From Marmoricola sp. OAE513 (GTDB lineage: Bacteria > Actinomycetota > Actinomycetes > Propionibacteriales > Nocardioidaceae): DNA of 64,000 nt. Below are positions 17,169 through 25,815 of the stretch, one piece after another. The notes below the pieces were generated by a model. It saw nothing but the letters and a program-made list of their open reading frames with translations. It was not told the origin of the DNA and searched no databases. The position numbers were made by a program, and so were the translations under genes. Positions within the stretch are counted from its first letter, which is position 1. Every line of letters starts with the position of its first letter. Location: assembly GCF_040546585.1 (NCBI RefSeq), contig NZ_JBEPOC010000001.1:124001-188000 (forward strand), given 5' to 3'.

Positions 17169-18740
17169 GTGCTCCGCCGACGTCTCGTGGCTCCGTCCGT
17201 CCTCGGGCTGTCCTTGCTGCTCGCCCTGACCGCCGTGCTCGTGGCGACCCCACCGGCGTCGGCCGCGGCGCGCGTGCTCCTCAAGAGCGCACCGAAGTCC
17301 AGCGTCTCGCGGCCGATCATCAACGAGACGTTCACGATCAGCGGCAGCCTCGGCAGGAGTGTCCCTCGGGTCGCGGCGCTGCAGCGTCTGGTGGGCGGCA
17401 AGTGGAAGGTCGTCGTGCGCAGGTCGATCACGTCGTCCGGTTTGTACTCCTTCGCCGTGACCCAGCCGAACACCAAGGACGTGTGGCGCGTCGCCAGCAA
17501 GGCGGTCCGGTACAAGGGCACGTTGCGCAAGCGCCGCGAGTCGCGCGCGCTCACCGTCTACCGGCAAGGACAGACCGCGGCGATCAGCACCCGCGGCGGC
17601 GCCAACGTCGGGACCAGTGTCACCGGGAAAGCAGTGCTCCGTCCCGCTCGCTCCGGCCGACCGGTCGTCGTGCAGGTGAACGAGGGACTGGGCTGGCAGA
17701 CAGTCGTCTCCACGAAGACCAGCAGCGCCGGGAACGCCTCGTTCTCGTACCACGTCGATGCGGTCGGCACCGTGAAGTTCCGGGCCGTCGCCAAGGCGTC
17801 CCGGGGAGCAGCCGAGCACATCGGCACGGTCGTCCCGGTGTACGTGATGCCGTTGACCCGGATGAAGGTGGCCGCGCACCGCGGCTACTCCAGCCACTAC
17901 CCGGAGAACACGATCGACGCGTACCGGGGCGCGCTCAACACAGACACGGACTGGTTGGAGACCGACTTCCAGCGCACGGCGCCGGACACCGAGGCCGATC
18001 TCGCGAACGGGGCCTGCTCGGCGTACAGCACGGGCGTGGGGGACGTGCACTGGATCGCGCTGCACGACGCCGACTTCAGCCGCACCACCGACGTGCTCAA
18101 GAAGTTCCCGCCGGCCAAGAACCCCACCAAGTACCTCAACGGGCGGCCTCTGGTCGACCGGTTCACGCTGTGCGAGATCAAGCGGCTGGACGCCGGGGCC
18201 TGGAAGGGGTTCCCGGGCCAGCAGGTACCGACGTTGGAGCAGACGCTGGACGAGGTCCGGCTCTCCAGCAACACCGACGCACGCCTGCTCGTCGAGCCGA
18301 AGCTCGGCAGCACCACGGAGGCGGTCGCCCTCGTCGACGCCATCGGCGCCTACGACGAGCTGCACAAGAACGATCCCGGCTACCGGCGATTCGTGCCGGA
18401 GAACCCGATGAACAGGGACGACCGAGCCGTCTTCAACACGTTCGACCTCGCGGTCGCCGAGGCGTTGCACCAGCAACGTCCCAGCACCGAGGTCGCGATC
18501 ATCGCCAACGAGGAGTCCGAGGTCGACCCGACCCTGGACCCGCTCTCGGTCGGGATCTTCGTCAAGGACAGCTTGATCACGCGCGCGCGGGTGAACACGA
18601 TCCACGCCGCCGGGAAGATGGTCATCGCCTGGACGGTCAACAAGGAAGCGCGCTGGTACGAGCTGGCGAGCCTCGGCGTCGACGTGGTCGTCACCGACAA
18701 CTCCAAGGCGGCCCGGATCGCGCTGACCGGCTCGGACTGA
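17169..18740 (+). CDS. Secreted glycerophosphodiester phosphodiesterase with N-terminal beta domains
   Basis: A 523-residue exported enzyme. Signal peptide at residues 1-33 (ending PPASAAA), then about 190 residues of predicted beta-sandwich domains (two similar blocks with GKWKVVVRRSITSSGLYSF and GLGWQTVVSTKTSSAGNASF), then a GDPD TIM barrel from about 230. Catalytic features: AAHRGYSSHYPENT (His of the HRG motif), ETDF (metal-binding Glu/Asp), LHDADFSRTT (second catalytic His) and late VVTDN. GDPDs split glycerophosphodiesters into glycerol-3-phosphate and an alcohol, releasing phosphate or carbon from phospholipid heads or teichoic acids outside the cell. Start GTG fits the TAGGCT box. Monocistronic. 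Confidence 0.87.
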   Translation: MLRRRLVAPSVLGLSLLLALTAVLVATPPASAAARVLLKSAPKSSVSRPIINETFTISGSLGRSVPRVAALQRLVGGKWKVVVRRSITSSGLYSFAVTQPNTKDVWRVASKAVRYKGTLRKRRESRALTVYRQGQTAAISTRGGANVGTSVTGKAVLRPARSGRPVVVQVNEGLGWQTVVSTKTSSAGNASFSYHVDAVGTVKFRAVAKASRGAAEHIGTVVPVYVMPLTRMKVAAHRGYSSHYPENTIDAYRGALNTDTDWLETDFQRTAPDTEADLANGACSAYSTGVGDVHWIALHDADFSRTTDVLKKFPPAKNPTKYLNGRPLVDRFTLCEIKRLDAGAWKGFPGQQVPTLEQTLDEVRLSSNTDARLLVEPKLGSTTEAVALVDAIGAYDELHKNDPGYRRFVPENPMNRDDRAVFNTFDLAVAEALHQQRPSTEVAIIANEESEVDPTLDPLSVGIFVKDSLITRARVNTIHAAGKMVIAWTVNKEARWYELASLGVDVVVTDNSKAARIALTGSD

Positions 18741-18776
18741 TTTCTGCTGCGACAGGTGTGTAAATCGGAGTTGCAC

Positions 18777-18782
18777 TACGAT
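18777..18782 (+). promoter_or_regulatory. -10 element of the TetR gene at 18790 (leaderless type)
   Basis: TACGAT ends 7 nt before the ATG at 18790. The preceding AGGTGTGTAAATCGGAG resembles sequences before other lipid genes in this window and may include the -35 or an operator. Confidence 0.45.
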
Positions 18783-18789
18783 TCTCACC

Positions 18790-19473
18790 ATGAGCACCCC
18801 CTCCCGGCAGTCGGCGGCGGCCGCCCGGCGCAAGGCGCGTGAGCAGCAGATCCTCGCCGCCACCCGGCAGCTCTTCGACGAGACCGGCGTCCGCGACGCC
18901 CAGATCGATGACATCGCCCGGGCTGTCGGGATCAACCGCGCGATCATCTACCGCCACTTCAGCGGCAAGGAAGAGCTGTTCGCGCTCGCGGTCGAGGGGT
19001 ACCTCGAGGAGCTGAAGCAGCGGCTCGAGACCGCGTCCGACGAAGCCACCGGGACGCCCTCGGACCGCCTGCGAGCGGTTGTCGGCGCGTTCGTCGACTA
19101 CGGCCTGCAGTACCCGGCGTTCGTCGACTGCGCCCAGACCCTGATGCGTCGTCCCGGGCCCGAGCTCCTCGAGCAGGTCAGCGAAGGCGCTCTCTTCCGC
19201 CTCGGCCGGGCGATCTCCTCGTGCCTGCGCACGTTGAAGGAGACCCTGGACGCCGGCATCGAGTCGGGCGAGTTCAAGACCCAGGACAGCGTGCTCGCTG
19301 CCAACTACATGTACGCCTCAGGGCTGGGCGCACTCCAGCTCGCCCGGATCGGCCTGCTGGTCAAGGAGAGCGCCCCAGGCATCCCGACGATCTCGCACAT
19401 CTCGGGTGATCAGGTGCGCAGCTTCCTGACGGACACTGCGGTCGCGCTGGCGACAGGCAGCTCGGCAGCGTGA
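18790..19473 (+). CDS. TetR/AcrR family transcriptional regulator
   Basis: A 227-residue TetR-type repressor. HTH in residues 19-65: ILAATRQLFDETG, then IDDIARAVGINRAIIYRHF and SGKEELFALAV. The ligand domain is all-helical and carries no recognisable ligand signature. Its position next to the thiolase/fabG4/htdX set suggests control of fatty-acid degradation, an inference from place only; the thiolase gene is convergent with it rather than divergent. ATG chosen from the TACGAT box; a hairpin follows the stop. Confidence 0.88.
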   Translation: MSTPSRQSAAAARRKAREQQILAATRQLFDETGVRDAQIDDIARAVGINRAIIYRHFSGKEELFALAVEGYLEELKQRLETASDEATGTPSDRLRAVVGAFVDYGLQYPAFVDCAQTLMRRPGPELLEQVSEGALFRLGRAISSCLRTLKETLDAGIESGEFKTQDSVLAANYMYASGLGALQLARIGLLVKESAPGIPTISHISGDQVRSFLTDTAVALATGSSAA

Positions 19474-19479
19474 AAGCAG

Positions 19480-19511
19480 AACTCCCCCGACGCCGAGGCG
19501 TCGAGGGAGTT
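19480..19511 (+). terminator. Rho-independent-like hairpin after the TetR gene
   Basis: AACTCCCCCGACGCC (19480-19494) and GGCGTCGAGGGAGTT (19497-19511) pair with one mismatch; loop is very short. No clear T run follows, which is common in high-GC actinobacteria. Confidence 0.55.
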
Positions 19512-19631
19512 CGCTCACTTCAGACTCCGGTCGTCTCACCGCATCTCGACACGCTCGGTCCGCGGCTTCGCAGGCTCAGCCGTGGCTCGCTGCTCGATGA
19601 CCGACGATCAAGGCCGCTGACGCGTCCTTGA

Positions 19632-20912
19632 TCAGCGCTCCAGGATCGCGACGACGCCCTGACCGCCGGCAGCGCACACGGAGATGAGCGCACGGCCCTC
19701 GCCCTTCTCGGCGAGCAGCTTGGCGGCGTTGGCGACGATGCGGCCCCCGGTCGCGGCGAACGGGTGGCCCGCGGCGAGCGAGGAGCCCTTGACGTTGAGC
19801 TTCGAGCGGTCGATCGAGCCGAGCGGCGCGTCGAGGCCCAGACGCTCCTTGCAGAAGATCGGGTCCTCCCACGCCTTGAGCGTGGAGAGCACCTGCGAGG
19901 CGAACGCCTCGTGGATCTCGTAGAAGTCGAAGTCCTGCAGGGTCAGGCCGGCACGCGCGAGCATCCGCGGAACGGCGTACGCCGGAGCCATCAGCAGGCC
20001 CTCGCCACCGTGCACGAAGTCGACCGCAGCGGTCTCGTAGTCGGCCAGGAACGCGAGCGGCTCGAGGCCGTGCTCCTTGGCCCAGTCCTCCGAGCCGAGC
20101 AGGACGGCGGAGGCGCCGTCGGTCAGCGGGGTGGAGTTGGCCGCCGTCATGGTGGCCGCCTCACCCTTGCCGAAGACCGGCTTCAGGGTCGCGAGCTTCT
20201 CCAGCTTGGAGTCGCCGCGCAGGTTGGTGTCCCGCTCGACACCGTTGAACGGCGTGATCAGGTCGTCCTGCCAGCCGGCTTCGTAGGAAGCGGCGAGGTT
20301 GTGGTGGCTATTGACGGCCAGGACGTCCTGGTCCTCGCGGGTGATCTGCCACTCGAGTGCCGTCAGGGCCTGGTGCTCACCCATCGAGAGGCCGGTGCGC
20401 GGCTCGCCGTTGGACGGGATGGCCAGGCTGATGTCGCCCGGGCGGATCGAGGCCAGGATCTTGACCCGGTCGGCGTTGGTCTTGGCGTTGTTGAGCTTGA
20501 TCAGCTTCTTGCGCAGCTTCTCGCCGATGGCGATCGGGGCGTCGGAGGTCGTGTCCACGCCGCCGCCGATGCCGGAGTCGATCTGGCCGAGGGCGATCTT
20601 GTTGGCGACGTAGATGATCGCCTGGAGACCGGTGCCGCAGGCCTGCTGGAGGTCGACGGCCGGGGTCTCCGGGGCGAGCCGGGTGTCGAGCACCGACTCA
20701 CGGGTCAGGTTGAAGTCGCGGGAGTGCTTGAGGACGGCGCCGGCGGCGACCTCGCCCAGCTGCTCGCCCTCGAGCTTGAAGCGGGCGACCAGGCCGTCGA
20801 GCGCGGCGGTCAGCATCTCCTGGTTGGAGGCGGTCGCGTAGACGCTGTTGGAGCGCGCGAACGGGATGCGGTTGCCACCGAGAACGGCGACGCGGCGGGT
20901 CTTGGCCTGCAT
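19632..20912 (-). CDS. fadA2: Acetyl-CoA C-acyltransferase (thiolase, FadA2/FadI type)
   Basis: A 426-residue thiolase. The acyl-accepting Cys is in QQACGTGLQ (near residue 92), the active-site His in EIHEAF and GHPFAATG, and the second catalytic Cys in VCAAGGQG near the C-terminus. Length and the RIPFARSNSVYATASNQ start match the FadI/FadA2 group, which cleaves 3-ketoacyl-CoA in beta-oxidation. It is divergent from the FabG4-like/HtdX-like pair, the same arrangement as M. tuberculosis fadA2-fabG4-htdX. ATG at 20912 has the ribosome site AGGAG 8 nt upstream; the longer frame upstream is not supported. Confidence 0.9.
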   Translation of the reverse strand: MQAKTRRVAVLGGNRIPFARSNSVYATASNQEMLTAALDGLVARFKLEGEQLGEVAAGAVLKHSRDFNLTRESVLDTRLAPETPAVDLQQACGTGLQAIIYVANKIALGQIDSGIGGGVDTTSDAPIAIGEKLRKKLIKLNNAKTNADRVKILASIRPGDISLAIPSNGEPRTGLSMGEHQALTALEWQITREDQDVLAVNSHHNLAASYEAGWQDDLITPFNGVERDTNLRGDSKLEKLATLKPVFGKGEAATMTAANSTPLTDGASAVLLGSEDWAKEHGLEPLAFLADYETAAVDFVHGGEGLLMAPAYAVPRMLARAGLTLQDFDFYEIHEAFASQVLSTLKAWEDPIFCKERLGLDAPLGSIDRSKLNVKGSSLAAGHPFAATGGRIVANAAKLLAEKGEGRALISVCAAGGQGVVAILER

Positions 20913-21009
20913 AACGGTTACTCCTGATCGACGAGAAGGTCCCTCAATACTGGCAGGTAACATGTGCCTGCGGAACCAAGTGAGTGCCACATCACGAAAT
21001 GTGGACTCC

Positions 21010-21034
21010 GAGTTACACCTGAAGTTACATTTCG
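21010..21034. promoter_or_regulatory. GAGTTAC/GTTACATTTCG motif in the fadA2-fabG4 intergenic region
   Basis: Within the 172 bp between the divergent thiolase and fabG4-like genes is GAGTTAC, seven bases, GTTACATTTCG, matching the motif before yrbEA at 12141. The two GTTAC words are 12 bp apart start to start. Candidate operator for a lipid-responsive regulator. Confidence 0.35.
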
Positions 21035-21084
21035 ATCGACCCAACCTCAAGACTGACGCCCCGACCCGACGCTAGGAACCCCCG

Positions 21085-22423
21085 ATGAGCGACCGCTACC
21101 AGTCCTTCAGCTCCAGCCCGATCGGCCAGATGTTCGTGAAGAACCTCGGCCTGCCCGCCCCGGAGAAGCTCGAGCGGTACACCGAGGGCGCTCCCCTGGT
21201 CGACGGCACCGTCGTCGTGGGCGGCGACGGTCGCCTGGCTGCCACGCTGACCACCACCCTGGACAACCTCGGCATCGCGAGCACCACCTCCCCGAGCAAG
21301 GAGGAGAAGTACAAGGGCCTCGTCTTCGACGCCACCGGCCTGACCTCCCCCGAAGCGCTCGTCGCCCTGCAGGAGTTCTTCACCCCGCTGCTGCGCAGCC
21401 TCAAGAGCTGTGCCCGCGTCGTCGTGATCGGCACCAACCCGACCCAGACCGACTCCGTCGACGAACGGATCGCCCAGCGCTCCCTCGAGGGCTTCACCCG
21501 CCTCGCTCGGCAAGGAGATCGGCAAGGGCAGCACCGTGAACCTGGTGTACGTCGCCCCGGGCGCCGAGTCCACGCTCGAGTCCACGCTCGCGTTCTTCCT
21601 CTCCCCCAAGTCCGCCTACGTCTCCGGCCAGGTCGCACGCCTGGGTCTGACCGGTACCAAGAAGGCCGCCAAGGTCGCGAACCAGAACAAGCCGCTGGCC
21701 GGCAAGGTCGCGATCGTGACCGGCGCCTCGCGCGGTATCGGCGAGCAGATCGCGCGGGTGCTGCACCGGGACGGCGCGACCGTGCTCGGCATCGACGTCC
21801 CGCAGGCCGCCAGCGAGCTGCAGACGCTGATGAAGGAGCTCGACGGCGACCAGCTCACCTTGGACATCACCGGCAAGGACGCCCCGCAGCGGATCGCGCA
21901 CCACGTCAAGGAGAAGCACGGCGGCGTCGACATCGTGATCCACAACGCCGGCATCACCCGCGACAAGAAGCTCGCGAACATGGGCGACGACCGCTGGAAC
22001 TCGGTCATCGCCGTGAACCTCTCCGCTCCGGAGCGGATCACCCGCGAGCTGCTCGACCAGAACCTGATCAACAAGAACGGTCGGATCGTCGGCGTCTCCT
22101 CGATCGCCGGTATCGCGGGCAACGTCGGTCAGACCAACTACGCGGTCTCCAAGGCAGGCGTCATCGGGTTCGTCGACGCCCTCGCCCCCGAGCTGAAGAA
22201 CGACATCACCATCAACGCGGTGGCGCCGGGCTTCATCATCACCGCGATGACCGCCGCGGTCCCCTTCGCGACCCGCGAGGTCGGCCAGCGCCTCAACGCG
22301 ATGGCCCAGGGTGGTCTCCCGGTGGACGTCGCCGAGGCGATCTCCTGGTACGCCTCCCCAGGTTCGTCGGCCGTCAACGGCAACGTCGTCCGGGTCTGCG
22401 GCCAGATGATGCTGGGCGCCTGA
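21085..22423 (+). pseudogene. fabG4: FabG4-like 3-oxoacyl reductase, broken by one extra base
   Basis: Two adjacent frames together encode one FabG4-type reductase of about 445 residues. Frame one (21085-21501) gives the flavodoxin-like N-terminal half up to EGFTR; the protein then continues from 21503 in the next frame as [20 protein letters not shown] and on through the SDR half. Removing one C of the CC at 21501-21502 restores it. The SDR half has [13 protein letters not shown], the catalytic Ser in VSSIAG and YAVSKAG. FabG4 of mycobacteria (454 residues) is a CoA-dependent 3-ketoacyl reductase. The next gene, HtdX-like, starts 1 bp after the stop. The rest of the gene is free of other damage, so a sequencing error is more likely than true loss. 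Confidence 0.85.
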
Positions 22424-22424
22424 G

Positions 22425-23300
22425 ATGGCGGAGAAGGTCATCGACGCGGCAGGTTCACCGCTGCCGACGATGCTCAAGGCGGCGCTGCCGATCGTCCCGG
22501 GCGTGAACCTCATCCCGGGCGTCGCCAAGAAGGGCGGCGACCTGCCGGACCTGACGCTGTCGCGCAAGGACGTCGCGGTCGACCTCGAGAACCTGGCGAC
22601 GTACCGGGAGGTCTGCGGGTTCGCGCCCTCGCAGCACCTGCCGTTCAACTACCCGCACACGCTGGCCTTCCCGCTGCACATGGGGATCATGACCGACAGC
22701 TCGTTCCCGTACGCCGCCATCGGCAGCGTGCACCTGCGCAACTCGATGACCCGGCACCGCCTGATCGCTCCGACCGAGCGCCTCGACGTCTCCGCCACGG
22801 TGACGAACAAGCGCGCGCACTCCAAGGGCACGATCTTCGACTTCGTCACCACCGTCACCGCGGCCGGGACCGACGAGGTCGTCTGGGACTCGGTCTCGAC
22901 GTACCTGCGCCCCGGTCGCGGGGACAAGGACGCCAAGCCCGAGGGCGAGCCGTTCGACGTCATCCCCGGTAGCGGCACCGAGTGGAGGCTCCCGGCCGAC
23001 CTCGGCCGCAAGTTCGCCGCGGTCTCGGGTGACTACAACCCGATCCACCTCTACGGGCTGACCGCCAAGGCGTTCGGCTTCCCCAGCCAGATCGCCCACG
23101 GCATCTGGACCAAGGCGCGCTGCGTCGCCGCGATGGAGAGCCGCGTCCCGGACGCTGCGACCGTCGAGGTCGAGTTCAAGAAGCCGGTGCTGCTGCCGAC
23201 CAAGGTGGCCTTCGGGTCCCGCGTCGTCGACGGGGGCCTGGACTTCTCGCTGACCAACCCGAAGAACGGCAAGCCGCACCTCGTCGGTCGGGTCCGCTGA
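22425..23300 (+). CDS. htdX: MaoC-like (R)-hydroxyacyl dehydratase, HtdX type
   Basis: A 291-residue double-hotdog protein. The C-terminal hotdog carries the hydratase-2 motif SGDYNPIHLYG (Asp and His near residues 203-208) followed by FPSQIAHGIWT; the N-terminal hotdog lacks it, as in eukaryotic-type and mycobacterial HtdX enzymes. It would hydrate or dehydrate (3R)-hydroxyacyl-CoA, the step next to the FabG4 reaction. It starts 1 bp after the fabG4-like stop, so the two are coupled. The M. tuberculosis order fabG4-htdX (Rv0242c-Rv0241c) is the same. A strong hairpin at 23330-23357 ends the unit. Confidence 0.86.
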   Translation: MAEKVIDAAGSPLPTMLKAALPIVPGVNLIPGVAKKGGDLPDLTLSRKDVAVDLENLATYREVCGFAPSQHLPFNYPHTLAFPLHMGIMTDSSFPYAAIGSVHLRNSMTRHRLIAPTERLDVSATVTNKRAHSKGTIFDFVTTVTAAGTDEVVWDSVSTYLRPGRGDKDAKPEGEPFDVIPGSGTEWRLPADLGRKFAAVSGDYNPIHLYGLTAKAFGFPSQIAHGIWTKARCVAAMESRVPDAATVEVEFKKPVLLPTKVAFGSRVVDGGLDFSLTNPKNGKPHLVGRVR

Positions 23301-23329
23301 GGCCCCCTCCTTCTCGTACGACGTTTGTC

Positions 23330-23357
23330 GGGCCCGTATCGAAACCGATGCGGGCCC
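23330..23357 (+). terminator. Strong hairpin after htdX
   Basis: A 12-bp stem with one G-T pair: GGGCCCGTATCG (23330-23341), loop AAAC, CGATGCGGGCCC (23346-23357). No T tract. It contains an ATG at 23348 that would lengthen the next gene; the hairpin argues against that start. Confidence 0.7.
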
Positions 23358-23374
23358 ATCAACGTCTCAGGGGC

Positions 23375-23926
23375 ATGACCTTCTTACTTCGGTGGGCGCT
23401 GGTCGCGTTCCTCGCGATGCTCGGCCCTGCGATCGGGGCTCCACCTGCCTCAGCGCTGTCGTGCATGCGGCCCGATGCCGAGGCCTTGCTGAAGTCGCCC
23501 GGCCTGGTGATCGGCCGGGTCCGTGAAGCCGCAGATGAGCGGGTCGTGCTGCACGTGGACGAGACGTTGCGCGGTGGGCCGTTCACCGAACGCCTCGAGC
23601 TGACTGCGGCCGGGCTGGGGTGGGACGACTGGAACAGCAAGGACATGCGGTCCGGACCCGTCCTGTTCTCGATGTACCGGAACGCTGACGGAGTTCTCCG
23701 GACGGGCGCATGCAACTTCTTCCTCTCACCCGCGTTCATCGATCAGGTGCGTGCGCTCGCTGCCGCGGAGGAGACGGCGGAGCAAGCAGCTGGGCAGGAG
23801 ATCGTGCAGAAGCCGTCGCGCAACCACCATGAAGACCAGTCGCGAGCCTGGGTGTACTGGACCGCAGCCGGACTCACCTGCGTCGGAGCGGTAGTCGCGA
23901 TCAGGCGCCGGTGGGGCGAACCCTGA
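23375..23926 (+). CDS. Secreted, C-terminally membrane-anchored protein of unknown function
   Basis: A 183-residue protein, not recognised. Signal peptide at residues 1-28 (ending PPASALS), directly followed by a Cys (SCMRPDAE). The exported domain is about 110 residues of mixed beta strands (VIGRVREAADERVVLHVDETLRG) with a second Cys (TGACNFF), so a disulfide is likely. A linker rich in Glu/Gln precedes a C-terminal membrane helix (about 158-175) and a basic tail (RRRWGEP). This layout (signal, Cys-rich small domain, one membrane helix) is frequent in Nocardioides-type genomes and resembles proteins that report on wall or envelope state, but no role can be given. Its 3' end overlaps the convergent tesB gene by 26 bp. 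Confidence 0.62.
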   Translation: MTFLLRWALVAFLAMLGPAIGAPPASALSCMRPDAEALLKSPGLVIGRVREAADERVVLHVDETLRGGPFTERLELTAAGLGWDDWNSKDMRSGPVLFSMYRNADGVLRTGACNFFLSPAFIDQVRALAAAEETAEQAAGQEIVQKPSRNHHEDQSRAWVYWTAAGLTCVGAVVAIRRRWGEP

Positions 23927-24767
23927 TCAGACCCTCCTGGGCGACGCTCGCCACCAGGGTTCCGTCCGGGGTGAACACCTTCGCGGTGATCAGGCCGCGA
24001 CCACCGTGGGCGACCGGGCTGTGCTGGTCGTAGAGCCACCACTGGTCGGCCGCGAACGGGCGGTGGAACCAGATGGTGTGGTCCAGGGACGCCGCCTGCA
24101 TGTTCGGCGAGGACACGAACAGGTTGTGCGGCACCAGGGACGCACCGATCAGGGTCATGTCGCTGCTGTAGGTGAACGCGGCGGCGTGCTGCAGCGGCGA
24201 GTCCGGCAGGTCACCGTTGGTCCGGATCCACAGCCGGGCACGGGCCGGTTCCTTGTCGTTGGGCAGCTCACCGCCGGGCCGCGAGTTGCCGGCGTACCGG
24301 ACGTCGAGCGCCGCCCACTCCCGCTCCCACTCGCTCGCGTCGTGGTTGCGCGCGGAGAAGATGTCCCCGAGCGGGATCGACTCGTCGGGACCCGGCACCT
24401 CCGGCATCACGTCCTGGTGCTCGAGGCCGTCCTCGGGGATCTGGAAGTTCAGCGTCATCGCGAAGATCGGGTGACCGTGCTGACGGGCGAGCACCCTTCG
24501 GGTCACGAACGAGCGACCGTCGCGCAGCTTCTCGACGTCGTACACGATCGGCACCGAGGTGTCGCCGGGGCGCAGGAAGTAGGAGTGCAGCGAGTGGACC
24601 ACGAACGGCTCCGGGACCGTGCGCGAGGCCGCCACCAAGGCGTGCGCGGCGACCTGGCCACCGAAGACCCGCTGGAGCTCGGTCTTGGGCTGCTTCCCGC
24701 GGAACAGGTTGTCCTCGATCATCTCAAGGTCGAGCAGGTCGATCAGCTCGGTGATGTTGGACGGCAT
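23901..24767 (-). CDS. tesB: Acyl-CoA thioesterase II
   Basis: A 288-residue TesB-type double-hotdog thioesterase. Typical blocks are RVFGGQVAAHALVAA near residues 33-47, HSLHSYFLRPGD near 58-69, and in the C-terminal hotdog SLDHTIWFHRPFAADQWWLY, with the catalytic Asp in SLDH and Gln in the final strand (SVAQEGLIR). It hydrolyses acyl-CoA to free fatty acid and CoA and would balance the beta-oxidation enzymes nearby. Its ATG shares one base with the stop of the upstream PAC2 gene (TGATG), so it is the second gene of a two-gene operon. Confidence 0.92.
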   Translation of the reverse strand: MPSNITELIDLLDLEMIEDNLFRGKQPKTELQRVFGGQVAAHALVAASRTVPEPFVVHSLHSYFLRPGDTSVPIVYDVEKLRDGRSFVTRRVLARQHGHPIFAMTLNFQIPEDGLEHQDVMPEVPGPDESIPLGDIFSARNHDASEWEREWAALDVRYAGNSRPGGELPNDKEPARARLWIRTNGDLPDSPLQHAAAFTYSSDMTLIGASLVPHNLFVSSPNMQAASLDHTIWFHRPFAADQWWLYDQHSPVAHGGRGLITAKVFTPDGTLVASVAQEGLIRVRPTGA

Positions 24768-25720
24768 CAGTCGTTGCGCTCGTCGTCGGGCTGGTCGAGT
24801 CCGGCCAGGAACTCCTCGAACTGGGCACCGAGCTCCTCGCCGGTCGGCAGCCCCTCACCGGCACGCAGTGCGTCACCGAGCGCGTCGGCGGTCGCGTCCA
24901 GGAGGTTCTCAGCACCGGAGTGGAAGGCGTCGTACTGCTGCTCGAGCCCCTCCACCACCGCGCGTACCTCGTCGGAGTCGGCGACCTGGCTCGCGATCTC
25001 GACCCGGCGGTCGTCAGCTGCCTCGTCGAGATCGCTGACGTCCCAGCGCAGGCCGGTGACCGCACCGATCTGCGTCAGCATCGCCGACGCAGCCTCGGGG
25101 TAGCCGAACTGGGCGACGTAGTGCGGGATGTGCGCGACGAAGCCGGTGGCGTCGTGCCCCCACTCGCCGAGCCGCAGCTCGAGCAGCGACTGGGCGCTCG
25201 AGGGGATCCGGATCTCACCGGCCCACACGTTGCTCGAGATGAGCAGCCGCTTGGACGTGGCGTGGTTGGTCAGCTGGATCGGCCGGGTGTGCGGCACCGC
25301 CATCGGCACCGAACCGAGCGACACCGTGAGACGGACGTCGAAGTGCTCGATGACCTGGCGGACCGCCTCGGCGAAGCCCTCCCAGCGCATGTCCGGCTCG
25401 GGGCCGCTCAGCAGCAGGTACGGCGTGTTGGCCTGGTCGTGCAGGAGCCGCACCACGAGGCGCGGGGCGTCGTAGTCGCCGTAGTGGTCCTCGAGGAAGG
25501 TCATCGGAGGACGCCGGGCGCGGTAGTCGAAGAACTCGTCGACCTCGAAGCTCGCGACGACGCGGCTGCTGGAGCTCTCAAGGAGGTGCCCGATCGCCAG
25601 CGCGGAGGCGTTGCCGGCGTCGAGGAACCCGTCGAGCGCAGTCACCATCACCGGCCCGTCGCTCAGTCCGTCGAGCTCGGGAACGTCGTCCACGATGTGC
25701 ACGAAACGTGCCTGCGTCAC
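24767..25720 (-). CDS. PAC2 family protein (proteasome assembly chaperone-like)
   Basis: A 317-residue PAC2-domain protein. Conserved features are MVTALDGFLDAGNASALA near residues 25-42, the strand VASFEVDEFFDYRARRP, YLLLSGPEPDMRWE, and LGSVPMAVPHTRP. The C-terminal 80 residues are acidic helices. PAC2 proteins resemble eukaryotic proteasome assembly chaperones and archaeal proteasome-interacting proteins; their bacterial role is unsettled, although actinobacteria do have proteasomes. The GTG start has the ribosome site GAGGAG about 8 nt upstream and a TAGGCT -10 box at 25754-25759. It is followed by tesB with a one-base overlap. Confidence 0.85.
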   Translation of the reverse strand: MTQARFVHIVDDVPELDGLSDGPVMVTALDGFLDAGNASALAIGHLLESSSSRVVASFEVDEFFDYRARRPPMTFLEDHYGDYDAPRLVVRLLHDQANTPYLLLSGPEPDMRWEGFAEAVRQVIEHFDVRLTVSLGSVPMAVPHTRPIQLTNHATSKRLLISSNVWAGEIRIPSSAQSLLELRLGEWGHDATGFVAHIPHYVAQFGYPEAASAMLTQIGAVTGLRWDVSDLDEAADDRRVEIASQVADSDEVRAVVEGLEQQYDAFHSGAENLLDATADALGDALRAGEGLPTGEELGAQFEEFLAGLDQPDDERND

Positions 25721-25753
25721 TGCCTGCTCCTCAGTCCTCGCCGATCTTCTTCC

Positions 25754-25759
25754 AGCCTA
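25754..25759 (-). promoter_or_regulatory. -10 element of the PAC2-tesB operon
   Basis: TAGGCT on the minus strand (AGCCTA as written), 33 nt before the GTG at 25720. Here the mRNA would have a short leader with its own ribosome site, unlike the leaderless promoters nearby. Confidence 0.45.
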
Positions 25760-25815
25760 GAGGTCCAACGCTGCGGTGAGCGCGGATATGCCCCCGGGTC
25801 GGGGTGATCCACGTC

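Noticed and set aside
23348-23374. Upstream ATG start for the secreted protein at 23375
   Set aside because: It falls inside the right arm of the htdX terminator hairpin and would put charged residues before the signal peptide.
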